Of a stretch of 64,000 bases of DNA, positions 1 through 8,860 are shown piece by piece; position 1 is the stretch's first letter, and each line of letters starts with the position of its first letter. Source of the DNA: G963701675 sp963701675 (GTDB taxonomy: Bacteria; Planctomycetota; Planctomycetia; Gemmatales; Gemmataceae). The notes beneath the pieces are model-generated. The model was not told the DNA's origin, ran no database searches, and was given only the letters and a program-made list of their open reading frames with translations. The stretch spans positions 806,001-870,000 of the forward strand of contig OY969623.1 of assembly GCA_963701675.1 (NCBI GenBank), given 5' to 3'. A program made the position numbers and the translations under genes.

Positions 1-389
1 GTGTTGGGCTCGCGACCGCTTACTTCGCTCGAAGACTCGCTACGTGCGCGGCTCGGATCAGTGAATGCGGGAGACGCCGAAGCCGGGGCCGGAGGTGGTG
101 GGGTGATGTTGTCGGACGCCGGGGGTCTTACGTTGGATTCGTTCACTGGCGGCGTGCTAAAAACGGGCGTCTTCGTTTGTGTTTCGTTGGACGGAGTATT
201 GACCGCGACCTGCGTGGTACTTGGTTGCGGGTTCACCGGCGCAGGGTCGGCCGGGATCATCTCGGCCAGTTCGTTGGATGTTTCCGCCGTCTCCGGATCG
301 GGTGATTTGTATTTCACATACACAACCGTGCTGACCAAACACAGAAAGGAGCAAGACACCACCAACCCGACCTTGGTTTCACGCGTCAT
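1..389 (-). CDS. Membrane-anchored Pro/Thr-rich protein, 3' end outside window
   Basis: An ATG at 389 (reverse strand) preceded by GGAGG opens a frame with no stop to the window edge, so at least 129 residues are visible and the C-terminus is missing. It begins MTRETKVGLVVSCSFLCLVS, a short basic N-terminus followed by one hydrophobic segment (about residues 7-25) that should act as a signal anchor. It continues as a disordered Pro/Thr/Ser/Asn-rich linker. From memory, planctomycete proteins with this N-terminus (MTRETK-GL) usually end in a LysM peptidoglycan-binding domain; that part is off the window, so LysM is an inference only. The gene lies 51 bp downstream of rsmH on the same strand, which fits a cell-envelope role. 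Confidence 0.72.
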   Translation of the reverse strand, partial: MTRETKVGLVVSCSFLCLVSTVVYVKYKSPDPETAETSNELAEMIPADPAPVNPQPSTTQVAVNTPSNETQTKTPVFSTPPVNESNVRPPASDNITPPPPAPASASPAFTDPSRARSESSSEVSGREPN

Positions 390-439
390 CTGAGCCTCCA
401 ATTTCCGAATTCCGACTCCTGACTCCTGACCCCTGCCTC

Positions 440-1349
440 CTACTTCCTGCGCGCTGCTCGCAACTTGGCACTGCGGGCACGCGGGTTGTTGCGTACATCG
501 TCGTCGCTTGCTTGTACCGGCTTGGGCGTTAGCGACTCCCAAACGTCGCGGATTCGAAACGCTTGCTTGACCAGGCGATCTTCCAGCGAGTGAAAACTGA
601 TAATCACCGCACGCCCGCCGGATTTCAGGCAACGGGGCAGGGCAGTGAGAAGCTGCTCAAGCTCTCCCATTTCATCATTGACTGCAATGCGAAGCGCCTG
701 AAAGACACGGGTGGCCGGGTCGATCGTTGCTCGACGGCCGCGGGGTCGCGGCACACACCGTCGCACTAGTTCAGCCAATTGATTCGTTGTCGTGAACGGC
801 ACGCGGCGACGTGATTCCACGATTCGTCGCGCAATACGGCGGCTGAAAGCGCTCCTCACCATACTTCCAAAACAGAGCTGCAAGATCGCGCTCATTGAGC
901 CGTCTCAGTAACGAACTCGCGAGTTCACCTTGGGTTTGATTCAACCGCATATCAAGTGGTCCGTCCTGTTGGAAACTGAAGCCACGTTCCGATGCGTCGA
1001 GTTGATCGGAACAGATGCCGAGGTCCGCAATAACTCCATCCACCTCTTCGATCTTTAGCTCATCCAACACCTGCCGGAGCTCGCCAAAGTTCCTGTGAAC
1101 CAGTTCAACATTGACGATTCCGCTGTCAAGCAACCGCTCGCGGGCAAGGGCCAGCATCGTCGCGTCTTGGTCAAGTCCGACCAGTCGGCCGGACGGCCCG
1201 ATTCGATCAACGATCAAACGCGTGTGCCCACCTGCGCCGACCGTTGCGTCGATGATGATTTGTCCCTGCGTTGGCGCCAGATACTGGAGAACCTCGACAG
1301 GCAGCACTGGGACGTGGTGCGGCGCGTTACTGGGAGTTGGGCCGATCAT
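440..1349 (-). CDS. rsmH: 16S rRNA (cytosine-1402-N4)-methyltransferase RsmH (MraW), frameshifted
   Basis: RsmH methylates N4 of C1402 in 16S rRNA using S-adenosylmethionine. The N-terminal part shows the family hallmarks: HVPVL near the start, DATVGAGGHT (SAM-binding motif I), ADLGICSDQLD and GFSFQQDGPLDMR. The C-terminal part, in another frame, carries VIISFHSLEDRLVK. The two halves join if one T is removed from a TTT run (AAA at 846-848 on the plus strand), turning ERFQPP into ERFSRRIAR. The corrected protein is about 302 residues, normal for the family. ATG 1349 is preferred over the TTG at 1403 because the homology begins just after it. No mraZ, ftsL, ftsI or mur genes flank it. A one-base sequencing error is more likely than a pseudogene. 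Confidence 0.9.
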
Positions 1350-1588
1350 CGGACCCGCACGACATGCACACAAAGAGCGCCATTTCGAAAGAGCCGCCGT
1401 CAAACGTCGGCCGGCGCCGTCCTCGAACGCACCGCAACTATACCCGCGCCGGGCGGGGAATCAAGGTGAAGCGACCCGTACGGTATTTCGGGCGCAATCG
1501 GAAGTCCAAAGTATGTAATCACTTAACGCGGACATTCGTTTGGTGTTCGAATCGGAATGGACTGTATGGATTGCACAGTGTCCGCAAT

Positions 1589-2683
1589 TTACACGAATTC
1601 GACGCCGGCTTCGCCGTCCACGACCTCACCGATTACCCATGCTGGTATCCGGTCTTCCGCCAGTTGCCGTTGGATGCTCTCGGCAAAGTACGCGCCGACG
1701 ATCATAACGAAACCGATCCCTTGATTGAAGACGCGGTCCATTTCGGCTTGTTCGATTTCGCCAAGCTGTTGAAGCCAACCGAACACCGGAGGCACGGGCC
1801 AGGTACCTCGTTTGATTCGCGCGCGGCGACCGGGCGGCAGGACACGCGGGATGTTATCGAGCAATCCGCCGCCCGTAATGTGTGCCAGGCCGCGCACGAC
1901 TCGCTTCTTGACCGGGTAATGCTGCAAGATGTTTTTCACGGCGCGGACGTAGATTCGTGTAGGCTCCAAAAGTTCTTCGCCAACGGTACGGCCCAGTTCG
2001 GGAACATGATCCGACACTCTTAGCCCGGCGTGTTCGAAGACGATCTTGCGCACGAGACTGTACCCATTCGAGTGCAGTCCCGTACTTGCAAGACCGAGAA
2101 TCAAATCACCCGGTTGAATGGCTCGGCCGTTGATAATGTGGGCTCGCTCGACAACGCCGACACAAAAGCCGGCCATGTCGTAGTCGCCGGGCTGATAGAA
2201 GTCCGGGAGGATTGCCGTTTCGCCGCCGACCAGCGCACAATCCGCTTCCAAGCAGCCGTCGCTTATCCCTTTGACAAGGGCATGACACAAAGCCGGATCA
2301 TCCTTGGCCATCGCGATGTAGTCTAGAAATGCGAGAGGTTCCCCGCCGGTGCACAGGCAGTCGTTTACCGACATTGCCACCAGGTCGATGCCCACCGTTT
2401 CGTGTTTGTTCATCAAGCCGGCGACTTTGAGTTTGCTTCCCACGCCGTCCGTGCAGGTGACCAGAACAGGTCGGCGGTAATTCTTGGCAAACAGCTTGCT
2501 GTTGTAATCGAGGCTGAACAGGCCGGCAAAACCGCCGCTGCCCTTTCCACCCGGTCGTGCTGGGAAGGCCGAGGGCAACACTCGCGGTGTCTGAGTCCGC
2601 TTGAGGAGCGGGACAATTCCCCGCATGCTTTTCTCGTAGAGCTCCAGGTCGAGCCCCGCATCTCGATAGGAAAACTTGGCCAT
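1589..2683 (-). CDS. purM: Phosphoribosylformylglycinamidine cyclo-ligase (AIR synthetase)
   Basis: PurM makes 5-aminoimidazole ribonucleotide from FGAM and ATP, the fifth step of purine synthesis. The sequence begins MAKFSYRDAGLDLE and has VTCTDGVGSKLKVA, a run around GIDLVAMSVNDCLCTGGEPLAF, ALVGGETAILPDFY and GLASTGLHSNGYSLVRK, then HITGGGLLDNIPRVLP, all in the order expected for the PurM N- and C-terminal domains. It is 364 residues, slightly longer than the usual 345. An upstream in-frame ATG at 2734 would add 17 residues without homology, so 2683 is preferred. It is followed about 240 bp later by rsmH on the same strand. Confidence 0.95.
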   Translation of the reverse strand: MAKFSYRDAGLDLELYEKSMRGIVPLLKRTQTPRVLPSAFPARPGGKGSGGFAGLFSLDYNSKLFAKNYRRPVLVTCTDGVGSKLKVAGLMNKHETVGIDLVAMSVNDCLCTGGEPLAFLDYIAMAKDDPALCHALVKGISDGCLEADCALVGGETAILPDFYQPGDYDMAGFCVGVVERAHIINGRAIQPGDLILGLASTGLHSNGYSLVRKIVFEHAGLRVSDHVPELGRTVGEELLEPTRIYVRAVKNILQHYPVKKRVVRGLAHITGGGLLDNIPRVLPPGRRARIKRGTWPVPPVFGWLQQLGEIEQAEMDRVFNQGIGFVMIVGAYFAESIQRQLAEDRIPAWVIGEVVDGEAGVEFV

Positions 2684-2776
2684 AAAGACAGGATGCAAAA
2701 TTACCCGGTTGCGGCAATCTCCTGGAAACGGCATTCTATTGTGTATTCGAAAGCGCGAATTCTGATTTCTGGGCCG

Positions 2777-3463
2777 CTAGCTTTTTCGCAGGGCCGATGC
2801 ATGTTCCGGATAGCGCTCGAGGTATGCGACGAGAGCGGAAAAGAATAGTTCGAGTTGTGTGAGTCCTTGCTCGGCCATGCGCGGTCCGGAGGGTCCGAGC
2901 ATGCGGGCAATGAGCTGTGCCGTGCGGCTGTCGGTTTGCATAAACAGCTCCGCTTTGTGTTGAAGCATTGGCGGCTCTCCGTCGCGGGTGATGCTGTAGT
3001 GCATCACGACGACCGCACGCACCGGGATGGTCGGGAGAAAGCGCGCCGGTTGGCTGGTGCCCTCGGCGTACCAGATCCGTCGGTGCTGATCGCGGTAGAT
3101 CGTGTCCCAGGTAACCGTCGTTCCGCTTCCATCGTTCCAGGTAAATCGCCCCGAGCCGAGATCGGCGATGTCTCGCCCACGCGCACCCAGGCGCCGCCAC
3201 GCCTTCATAGCATGATCGGGATGTTCCAGCAGCCAGAGGTATAAGGCGGGATTGCCTCGAAACCGCTCAGTTGGGCCCGTGGCAACGAACGTGGGTTGTT
3301 CGATCACCCGGCGAGCGGCTTGTGGAAGGTCGAGGTGAGATAAACCACAATCAAGCCCCGAGTTCGAACTCATTCCGGATGGATCGGTCGCATTGATGTC
3401 GCTCACAATGAAAACGATGGCGATCAATGTTACCCACCTCCACCGGAGTATCCATGAGCCCAT
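2777..3463 (-). CDS. Conserved planctomycete protein with N-terminal membrane segment
   Basis: The 228-residue product has one hydrophobic segment near the N-terminus (WVTLIAIVFIVSDINA), either a cleaved signal or an anchor. A soluble domain follows with FRGNPALYLWLLEHPDHAMKAW, given here in two parts: FRGNPALYLWLL and EHPDHAMKAWRRLGA. I have seen this composition only in planctomycete hypotheticals; the function is unknown. A GAGGTGAG ribosome-binding site sits just upstream of ATG 3463, which supports the start. It ends about 90 bp before purM and could be cotranscribed with it. The C-terminus (EQGLTQLELFFSALVAYLERYPEHASALRKS, only its ends matter) is predicted helical. Confidence 0.7.
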   Translation of the reverse strand: MGSWILRWRWVTLIAIVFIVSDINATDPSGMSSNSGLDCGLSHLDLPQAARRVIEQPTFVATGPTERFRGNPALYLWLLEHPDHAMKAWRRLGARGRDIADLGSGRFTWNDGSGTTVTWDTIYRDQHRRIWYAEGTSQPARFLPTIPVRAVVVMHYSITRDGEPPMLQHKAELFMQTDSRTAQLIARMLGPSGPRMAEQGLTQLELFFSALVAYLERYPEHASALRKS

Positions 3464-3582
3464 AACTCACCTCAGTGGAGGAAAGTGCCCGGCGACGATC
3501 CATCTTCGCCGTCTTATTTCATCGATTATCCACTCCCCTGACGTGAAGGATTCTGCCAGAAGTGCCGTGAATGCCGAAAAGG

Positions 3583-3606
3583 TAGGTTAGCCTTTCGGCT
3601 TACCTA
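3583..3606. other. Inverted repeat, 10-bp arms with one mismatch
   Basis: Left arm TAGGTTAGCC, loop TTTC, right arm GGCTTACCTA. There is no T tract on the plus strand. On the minus strand a CCTTTTCGG follows, which is weak for an intrinsic terminator. The function is unknown; it lies in the divergent region upstream of csrA. Confidence 0.4.
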
Positions 3607-3808
3607 AGCCGCCGTAAATGGGCCTGTCGGCAATGGCGACACTGCGATGGCATCGTTGCAGCTGGGCACCAGGCAGACTCGCCAACTCTCTTAGATTCAC
3701 AAAACAACCCATTTTAAAACATATTGCTTGATGGGGATGACGCTAACAATCGAGAAAATGATGTCACGTGCCAATTCGAGGAGAAAACGCAAGCGCGGCG
3801 GGCTAGGT

Positions 3809-3830
3809 ACTTGACGGAAGGCCGTCAAGT
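3809..3830. other. Perfect 9-bp inverted repeat upstream of csrA
   Basis: ACTTGACGG, loop AAGG, CCGTCAAGT. It lies about 220 bp upstream of csrA and could be an operator or part of a leader transcript. No T run follows, so it is not a standard terminator. Confidence 0.35.
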
Positions 3831-4047
3831 GAATAGAGTAATAGATGATCAGTCCACGGACGGTCACCGATGCCGACATCGCTTTCGGCGACGAAAGTGC
3901 CTCGGTAGTCGGTCCGTTTTGGGGACGGATTGTGAGATCCTGCGGTGGAGAGTTGCACCTTTGCAGCTAGACTCAGGGTGCCAAGTCGCCAGTGTGTAAA
4001 ACCACTTACGGTATAGTTGGACTTTCTCTCGAAAAGGATACAAGGCG

Positions 4048-4263
4048 ATGCTTGTACTGTCCAGGAAGAAAAACGAAAGTATCGTGATAAATAACGACAT
4101 TACGGTGACGGTCGTCGAGATTCGCGGTGACAAAGTCCGGCTCGGTATCGTGGCGCCCAAAGAGGTACCGGTACACCGTCAAGAAGTGTACGACGCCATC
4201 CACGGTAAGCAATCAAGCGATACTCCGACTGTGATCGTAAAGGCGGCGGATCCGCATCCGTAG
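4048..4263 (+). CDS. csrA: Carbon storage regulator CsrA (RsmA)
   Basis: CsrA is a small dimeric RNA-binding protein that binds GGA motifs near ribosome-binding sites and controls translation. The 71-residue protein starts MLVLSRKKNESIVI and contains VEIRGDKVRLGIVAPKEVPVHRQEVYD, recognisable by its two blocks IRGDKVRLGI and APKEVPVHR. The length is typical. The start codon follows AAGGATACAAGG, which is both a Shine-Dalgarno and a fair match to a CsrA site, so autoregulation is possible (inference). A strong hairpin directly after the stop codon probably ends its transcript, so csrA is likely monocistronic. Confidence 0.96.
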   Translation: MLVLSRKKNESIVINNDITVTVVEIRGDKVRLGIVAPKEVPVHRQEVYDAIHGKQSSDTPTVIVKAADPHP

Positions 4264-4286
4264 GCCCACATCGAATTCTCTACTAG

Positions 4287-4334
4287 CAACCCTCTTTTCC
4301 TGCCACACGAAACATCGGCTGGAAAAGAGGGTTG
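4287..4334 (+). terminator. Perfect 14-bp hairpin after csrA
   Basis: Arms CAACCCTCTTTTCC (4287-4300) and GGAAAAGAGGGTTG (4321-4334) pair perfectly, with three extra GCC/GGC pairs inside after one mismatch. A T-rich stretch (TGTGTGTTATT) follows. It begins 24 bp after the csrA stop, as expected for an intrinsic terminator. Confidence 0.7.
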
Positions 4335-4353
4335 TGTGTTATTGGAGGCAATC

Positions 4354-4734
4354 GTGTCGTCATCCAAGCCGACTATTGCCATCGTTGGCGCCAGCAACAA
4401 TCGCGAAAAGTTTGGCAACAAAGCCGTCCGCGCGTATCTTCGGTCCGGATACGAAGTCTTTCCGATTCACCCGACTGCCGACGTGATTGAAGGCCTAAAA
4501 GCATACCGTTCCGTCATCGACGTGCCGTGTCACGTGTTCGACCGTATCAGCCTATACGTGCCGCCGGATGTGGGTTTAACCTTGCTCGATGAGATCACAC
4601 GCAAGCCCGCTCATGAGGTCTGGCTGAACCCTGGCGCTGAAAGCCCCGAACTTGTAGCCCAAGCCACCGCTCGGGGACTGAACGTAGTGGTTGCTTGCAG
4701 CCTTCTCGCGTTAGGCGACCACGGCTCGGTTTGA
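4354..4734 (+). CDS. CoA-binding (Rossmann) domain protein, YccU-like
   Basis: A single CoA_binding_2-type Rossmann domain of 126 residues. It has the opening TIAIVGASNNREKFGNKAVRAYL (key residues IAIVGAS and a basic patch), a central FPIHPTAD and the end VVACSLLAL. Related small proteins bind CoA or nucleotides and have no firmly assigned reaction. The GTG at 4354 is preceded by GGAGG with 5-bp spacing, so it is preferred to the GTG at 4336, which lies at the edge of the csrA terminator. No operon partner is obvious; the next gene starts 60 bp downstream. Confidence 0.85.
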   Translation: MSSSKPTIAIVGASNNREKFGNKAVRAYLRSGYEVFPIHPTADVIEGLKAYRSVIDVPCHVFDRISLYVPPDVGLTLLDEITRKPAHEVWLNPGAESPELVAQATARGLNVVVACSLLALGDHGSV

Positions 4735-4794
4735 TCTCACCTCCGCGATTTCGGCAATAAGTCCGGCTCGTTTCCAGGTTTGTGAGCTAAACTT

Positions 4795-5787
4795 ATGGCA
4801 GGTTTTGAAAGCCAAGGGCGCGCTTTGTCAGTGCGAACCCACGGCGGTTCAACGACGGTTCAGCCGGACATGGAAGCAACATCCGACAAAGTTACCGACA
4901 CTTGGGTTACCCCGACGCCCCGACCCACGTCGGCCGGCGCCACCAGCGCCTGCCTCGTCCGCATCTATCCGACTGGCGCGGGCATGGGGGCACGATACTC
5001 CCTCGGCGACAAGACGTGGGTGGTTGGGCGCGACGAGACGTGTGACATTTACATCGACGATCAATCGGTTTCGCGCCGGCATGTTCGTATCCAGAGCGGG
5101 ATGGATGGACACTATGCCGTCGACCTTCAGAGCACCAACGGCACGTTTGTGAACGACAATGCCGCGTCGATGACCAAGCTCAAAGACGGGGACTATCTGC
5201 GTGTGGGGAATTGGATCTTTCGGTATCTCGCGGGAGGGAATGTCGAGGCCGAATACCATGAAGAGATTTATCGCCTGACGATTATCGATGCCCTTACGGG
5301 AATCCACAACAAGCGATTCCTGATGGATTTTCTCGACCGAGAACTCGCCCGGTCCGCCCGGTATCAGCGGCCGCTGGCGGTGGTCATGATGGACATCGAT
5401 CACTTCAAGTCCGTAAACGATCGACTCGGGCACCTGGGCGGCGACTACACGCTGCGAGAACTAGCCAACTGCATCAAGGGCGCCATTCGCAAGGAAGAGT
5501 TATTCGCTCGATATGGCGGCGAGGAGTTCGCCATCGTGCTTCCTGAAACGACACAGGCGGGCGCCATGGAACTTGCCGAAAGACTCCGCCACGTCGTAGA
5601 GACTCACTTATTTGAATACGACGGCGCCGGATTCCACATCACGATCAGCCTGGGCGTGCATGCCACGCAGGGCGATGCGTCACTCACACCGAGTGACGTG
5701 ATTCGCGAAGCCGATACGAACATGTTCCATGCCAAGAATGCGGGGCGAAACCGCGTTTGCGGCGAGGCGTTGGAATGTGCTCAATGA
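4795..5787 (+). CDS. FHA-GGDEF diguanylate cyclase
   Basis: Predicted cytoplasmic enzyme making cyclic di-GMP from two GTP. Residues about 52-145 form an FHA phosphothreonine-binding domain (WVVGRD, SVSRRHVRI, STNGTFVN). Residues about 160-325 form a GGDEF domain with LTGIHNKRF, MMDIDHFKSVND and an intact active loop GGEEF at 241-245. The allosteric I-site position reads R232-K-E-E235 instead of RxxD, so product inhibition may be altered. The first 50 residues are disordered. FHA input suggests control by a Ser/Thr kinase, and one such kinase lies at 38-41 kb (inference). There is no clear ribosome-binding site. It is convergent with cardiolipin synthase, 6 bp apart. Confidence 0.92.
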   Translation: MAGFESQGRALSVRTHGGSTTVQPDMEATSDKVTDTWVTPTPRPTSAGATSACLVRIYPTGAGMGARYSLGDKTWVVGRDETCDIYIDDQSVSRRHVRIQSGMDGHYAVDLQSTNGTFVNDNAASMTKLKDGDYLRVGNWIFRYLAGGNVEAEYHEEIYRLTIIDALTGIHNKRFLMDFLDRELARSARYQRPLAVVMMDIDHFKSVNDRLGHLGGDYTLRELANCIKGAIRKEELFARYGGEEFAIVLPETTQAGAMELAERLRHVVETHLFEYDGAGFHITISLGVHATQGDASLTPSDVIREADTNMFHAKNAGRNRVCGEALECAQ

Positions 5788-5793
5788 AGCTTG

Positions 5794-7241
5794 CTACAGC
5801 ACCGGCGACAACAAGCGGCACGCATTTTCGACGATCCGACCCGCCAATGGCCTCTCCGCGAAAGTCTGCGGCCGCAAACGAATGGAATCGCAGAGGTCAA
5901 TGCGATACGCTTCTTCTAGTTTCGCGACGACGTCAGGCGAATAGATGAGGCAGTTCGCCTCAAAGTTGAGGTAAAGACTTCGATTATCCAAGTTGGCGGA
6001 ACCGACTGACGCCCATTCTCCATCGACAAGTACAACCTTGGCGTGCATCATTCCTTTCGTGTACTGAAATACCTTCACGCCTGCCTTAAGCATCTCGTCC
6101 CAATAGTAACGACCCGCGAACAACGGTATCCACTTGTCGGGGTGAAACTGGCATAAGAGGCGCACATCAATTCCAGAGTAGCCCGCTAGCGCCAGCGCGT
6201 TCCGGAGACCCGCATCCGGGACGAAGTAAGGCGTTGCAATCCAGAGCCGTTCGCGCTGCGCAGCACTGCGGCGAAATATACGTCGCGGATTGAATTGATT
6301 TCCTGATCCGGCCCGGAGTGGATCACTTGGACCAGGTGCGGACCCCCAGATGCCGGCTTCGGGTAGTAACTATCGCCTTTGAGTGACTCGCCGGCGGAAA
6401 AATCCCAATCCTCAATGAACACACGTTGCAGCCCAGCAACCGCCGGCCCGCGCACCCGCAGATGCGAATCACGCCAGTAACCAAATCGGCGGACCAGCCC
6501 TTGATACTCGTCGCCGATGTTGAGGCCGCCGATGAAACCGATTTGTCCATCGACGATGAAAAGCTTGCGGTGATTGCGCATGTTGATCTGAATGCGCCGA
6601 CGAAGCAAGTTGATGGGCAAAAATACGCTCGTCTTTCCGCCGGCCTTGTGCAACGGCCGAAGCAGCCGCCGCCGAAGGCGGTGCGATCCCATGGCGTCAT
6701 ACAACAGTCGGACTTCCACGCCTTCTCGGGCTTTTTGTGTCAACAGTTCAAGTATCTGACGTCCGAAGGTATCCGGTTGAAAGATGAAGACCTCCAAGTG
6801 AATGTGGTGCTGCGCCGCTTTGATCGCTTCAATCATGGCGTCGAATGCCGGTGGGCCATCCACATAGGCGTCGACTTGATTTCCCGGCGTGAGTGGAAAG
6901 GCGCCGAATCGTTCGGCAAGCCGGGCCATCGCTTCCCAGGACTTGTCGACTTCCGGAGTGGACGCTGGACTCGGGATTCCCGGCGAAGTGCCGGCCGAAT
7001 GGCTCTGACCGAAGCGAATCTTGTGACGCCGTTTTCGTTTCAACGGCCGGCCGACGTGCTGATAACCGAACACCACAAAAAACAATGCGCCGAAGATGGG
7101 CACTACTAACACCAACAAACACCAAGCGACCGCGGAGGTAGAGTCCTTCTTGATCATTAGAATCCACGGAATCGTAATCAGGACCAACACTACTTCGATA
7201 AGCAGCGTGATCTGAACTTCGATATAGTGGAACCATTCCAC
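5794..7241 (-). CDS. cls: Cardiolipin synthase (phospholipase D superfamily), frameshifted
   Basis: This membrane enzyme joins two phosphatidylglycerols to give cardiolipin. Two N-terminal hydrophobic segments (PLDNF region, about residues 5-55) precede two PLD domains with intact HKD motifs, NHRKLFIVDG and HAKVVLVDGEWASVGSANLD. The second half is in another frame. The join lies near 6258-6270, where one missing base restores the family sequence RERLWIATPYFVPDAGLRNA. The corrected length is about 482 residues, as in E. coli Cls. The TTG at 7271 lies inside a terminator hairpin, so the GTG at 7241, preceded by GGGAG, is the better start. Confidence 0.88.
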
Positions 7242-7268
7242 CGCCTGACTCCCGACTACCAAAAGAAA

Positions 7269-7304
7269 CAAGCCCGAACGCTCTCATCGTAGCGTTCGGG
7301 CTTG
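7269..7304 (-). terminator. Intrinsic terminator of the 7333-8755 gene
   Basis: Arms CAAGCCCGAACGCT and AGCGTTCGGGCTTG form a perfect 14-bp stem with an 8-base loop. Read on the minus strand, it is followed by TTTCTTTTGG, a T-rich tail. It lies 28 bp beyond the stop of the dehydrogenase gene and directly before cls, separating the two transcripts. Confidence 0.78.
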
Positions 7305-7332
7305 CATCGGAAAACCGCTAATCCGTTGGCTC

Positions 7333-8755
7333 TTAGGCCAGCGGATCGGAAATCGGATTATCGAACGGCCGATCCAGGCGGGCTGGACGAGCTGAAGTCA
7401 CCGGCGCCGTGGGCGTTGAATCTGCTTCGGGCGATTCCGTGTCGGCCGCAGCAGCGTGGACCGCGTCGATAGAAATCTGATCCACCACGATCGGCAGCGC
7501 CGTCGTCTGGGTGCGACTGAACGGCATTCCGTCTTCGTTTACCGCGGCTGTGATTAGCGGTGCGTTTCCGTGATCGGAGTCCGGTGCTGGAATGGGCGGC
7601 GTGTAGTTGATCTTGCGGACAATGCCGCCGCCGCCGATGACAACGTAGTACAAGTGGCCATCCGGTCCGACTTTGATGTCAACCGGATTCCCGTTGGAGA
7701 TCGCGGTAGCAAACGACGTTACCGTGTTGGCGGGAATCGGAGCGTCCGGATCGAGATGCGACATCCAGTTGCCACAGAGATCCTGGAAGAAGTACTTGCC
7801 GTTGTACTCGGCCGGGTACGGATTCACGTTTGGATTGAAGAAGATTCCCCCGGTAACCGCACAATTCGAGCCGTTGAACCCCGGTGAATAGGCGAAAACA
7901 GGGCTCACATACGCCGGATTTGTCGTGTACCCCTCAAATGTCGGCCAGCCGTAGTTTCCCTTCTTGAAGAGTTCGTTGACTTCCTCGCGCCGGCCGCCGC
8001 CCGACGAGCCGACATCATTTAGATAGATGCGGCCGGTTCCGGGTTGCACGGCAAACGTGAAGGGATTCCGAAATCCCATCGCCCAAATCTCTTTTCGCGC
8101 GAGTGGAATTGGCAAACGGATTGTCTGCCGGAATGCTGCCGTCAGGGTTGATGCGGAGGAGCTTGCCGTGGGTGTTACGCGGCGACTGCGCAAACGGAGG
8201 CGTGGCGTTTTCACCTGCGGCAACGTACAGCTTTCCATCGGCGCCGAAATGGATCGCGCCACCGTTGTGATTTGTCGCGCCGGAAAGATCACTTAGTTCC
8301 AGTATGACCTGCTCGCTTCCAGCCAACGCCACATCCGGGTTGCCCGGATTGGCCGTGAACCGGCTAACGCGATTGTGAATCGGCGCCGTCGACACCGTGT
8401 AGAAGACATACACGAAACCATTGTTGGCGAAATCCGGATGAAACGTTACGCCCAATAACCCGCGCTCACCATTAGCGAGCGTGGGCACCGTCACAAAGGG
8501 CGCGGGCAATAGTGAGCCGTTCTTGATGACGCGAAGCGCGCCGGCTTGCTGGCAGACAAAAAGGCGGCCATCGGGGGACCAGTCCATTGCCGTCGGGCCG
8601 GCAATTCCGGTGGCAATGTTCTGCTCCGTGAAGCCTGCCGGGAAGGTCGTCGGAACTTCGCGTTTTTCCAATAGTTCGAGCCTAGGCCTGCATGAAACCG
8701 GGCGGTGTGCGGCATTCGAACCGCTCGGGCGAATCCGTCGAAGCCAATTTCTCAT
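7333..8755 (-). CDS. Secreted glucose/sorbosone dehydrogenase-like protein, frameshifted
   Basis: A six-bladed beta-propeller of the GSDH (PQQ-dependent sugar dehydrogenase) family. It shows GLLGVTFHPDF, FVYVFYT, HNGGAIHFGADGKLYVAAGE, GFRNPFTFAVQPGTGRIY and a CDLCG-like tail (FFQDLCGNW). Residues 20-40 carry RPRLELLEKREVPT, the N-terminal motif of planctomycete exoproteins. The frame breaks at a T4 run (8092-8095; AAAA on the coding strand). Removing one A gives a continuous sequence of about 473 residues, matching the 468-residue paralog next door. The C-terminal 70 residues are a low-complexity tail. The substrate is unknown; PQQ dependence is a family assumption. Confidence 0.88.
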
Positions 8756-8860
8756 GAAAAGTGCTCCTTTACGAGTCAGGCGAAGTTGCCACTGCGCGTC
8801 GTGTAAGTTCTGCCAATCCTATGCACAAACAGTGCCGAATCCAGGCCCCTGTTGCGCGTA

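Larger units (their letters stand above)
3464..4047. other. 584-bp divergent intergenic region with two hairpins
   Basis: No convincing coding frame was found between the divergent hypothetical at 3463 and csrA. It has lower GC than its neighbours. It holds the two inverted repeats listed separately (3583-3606 and 3809-3830). A TATAGT at about 4012-4017 could be a -10 box for csrA, but no -35 partner is evident. Confidence 0.5.

Noticed and set aside
1..393. Open plus-strand frame at the window start, glycine/alanine-rich
   Set aside because: The minus strand gives a coherent protein with ribosome-binding site, anchor and Pro-rich linker. The plus frame is its antisense shadow.
1530..1560. 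GTTCGAATC string resembling a tRNA T-loop
   Set aside because: No acceptor, D or anticodon stem can be built around it and there is no CCA end.
3464..4047. Possible CsrB-like sRNA with many GGA motifs upstream of csrA
   Set aside because: By eye about 12 GGA triplets in 580 bp is close to chance expectation, and they are not in a series of hairpin loops.
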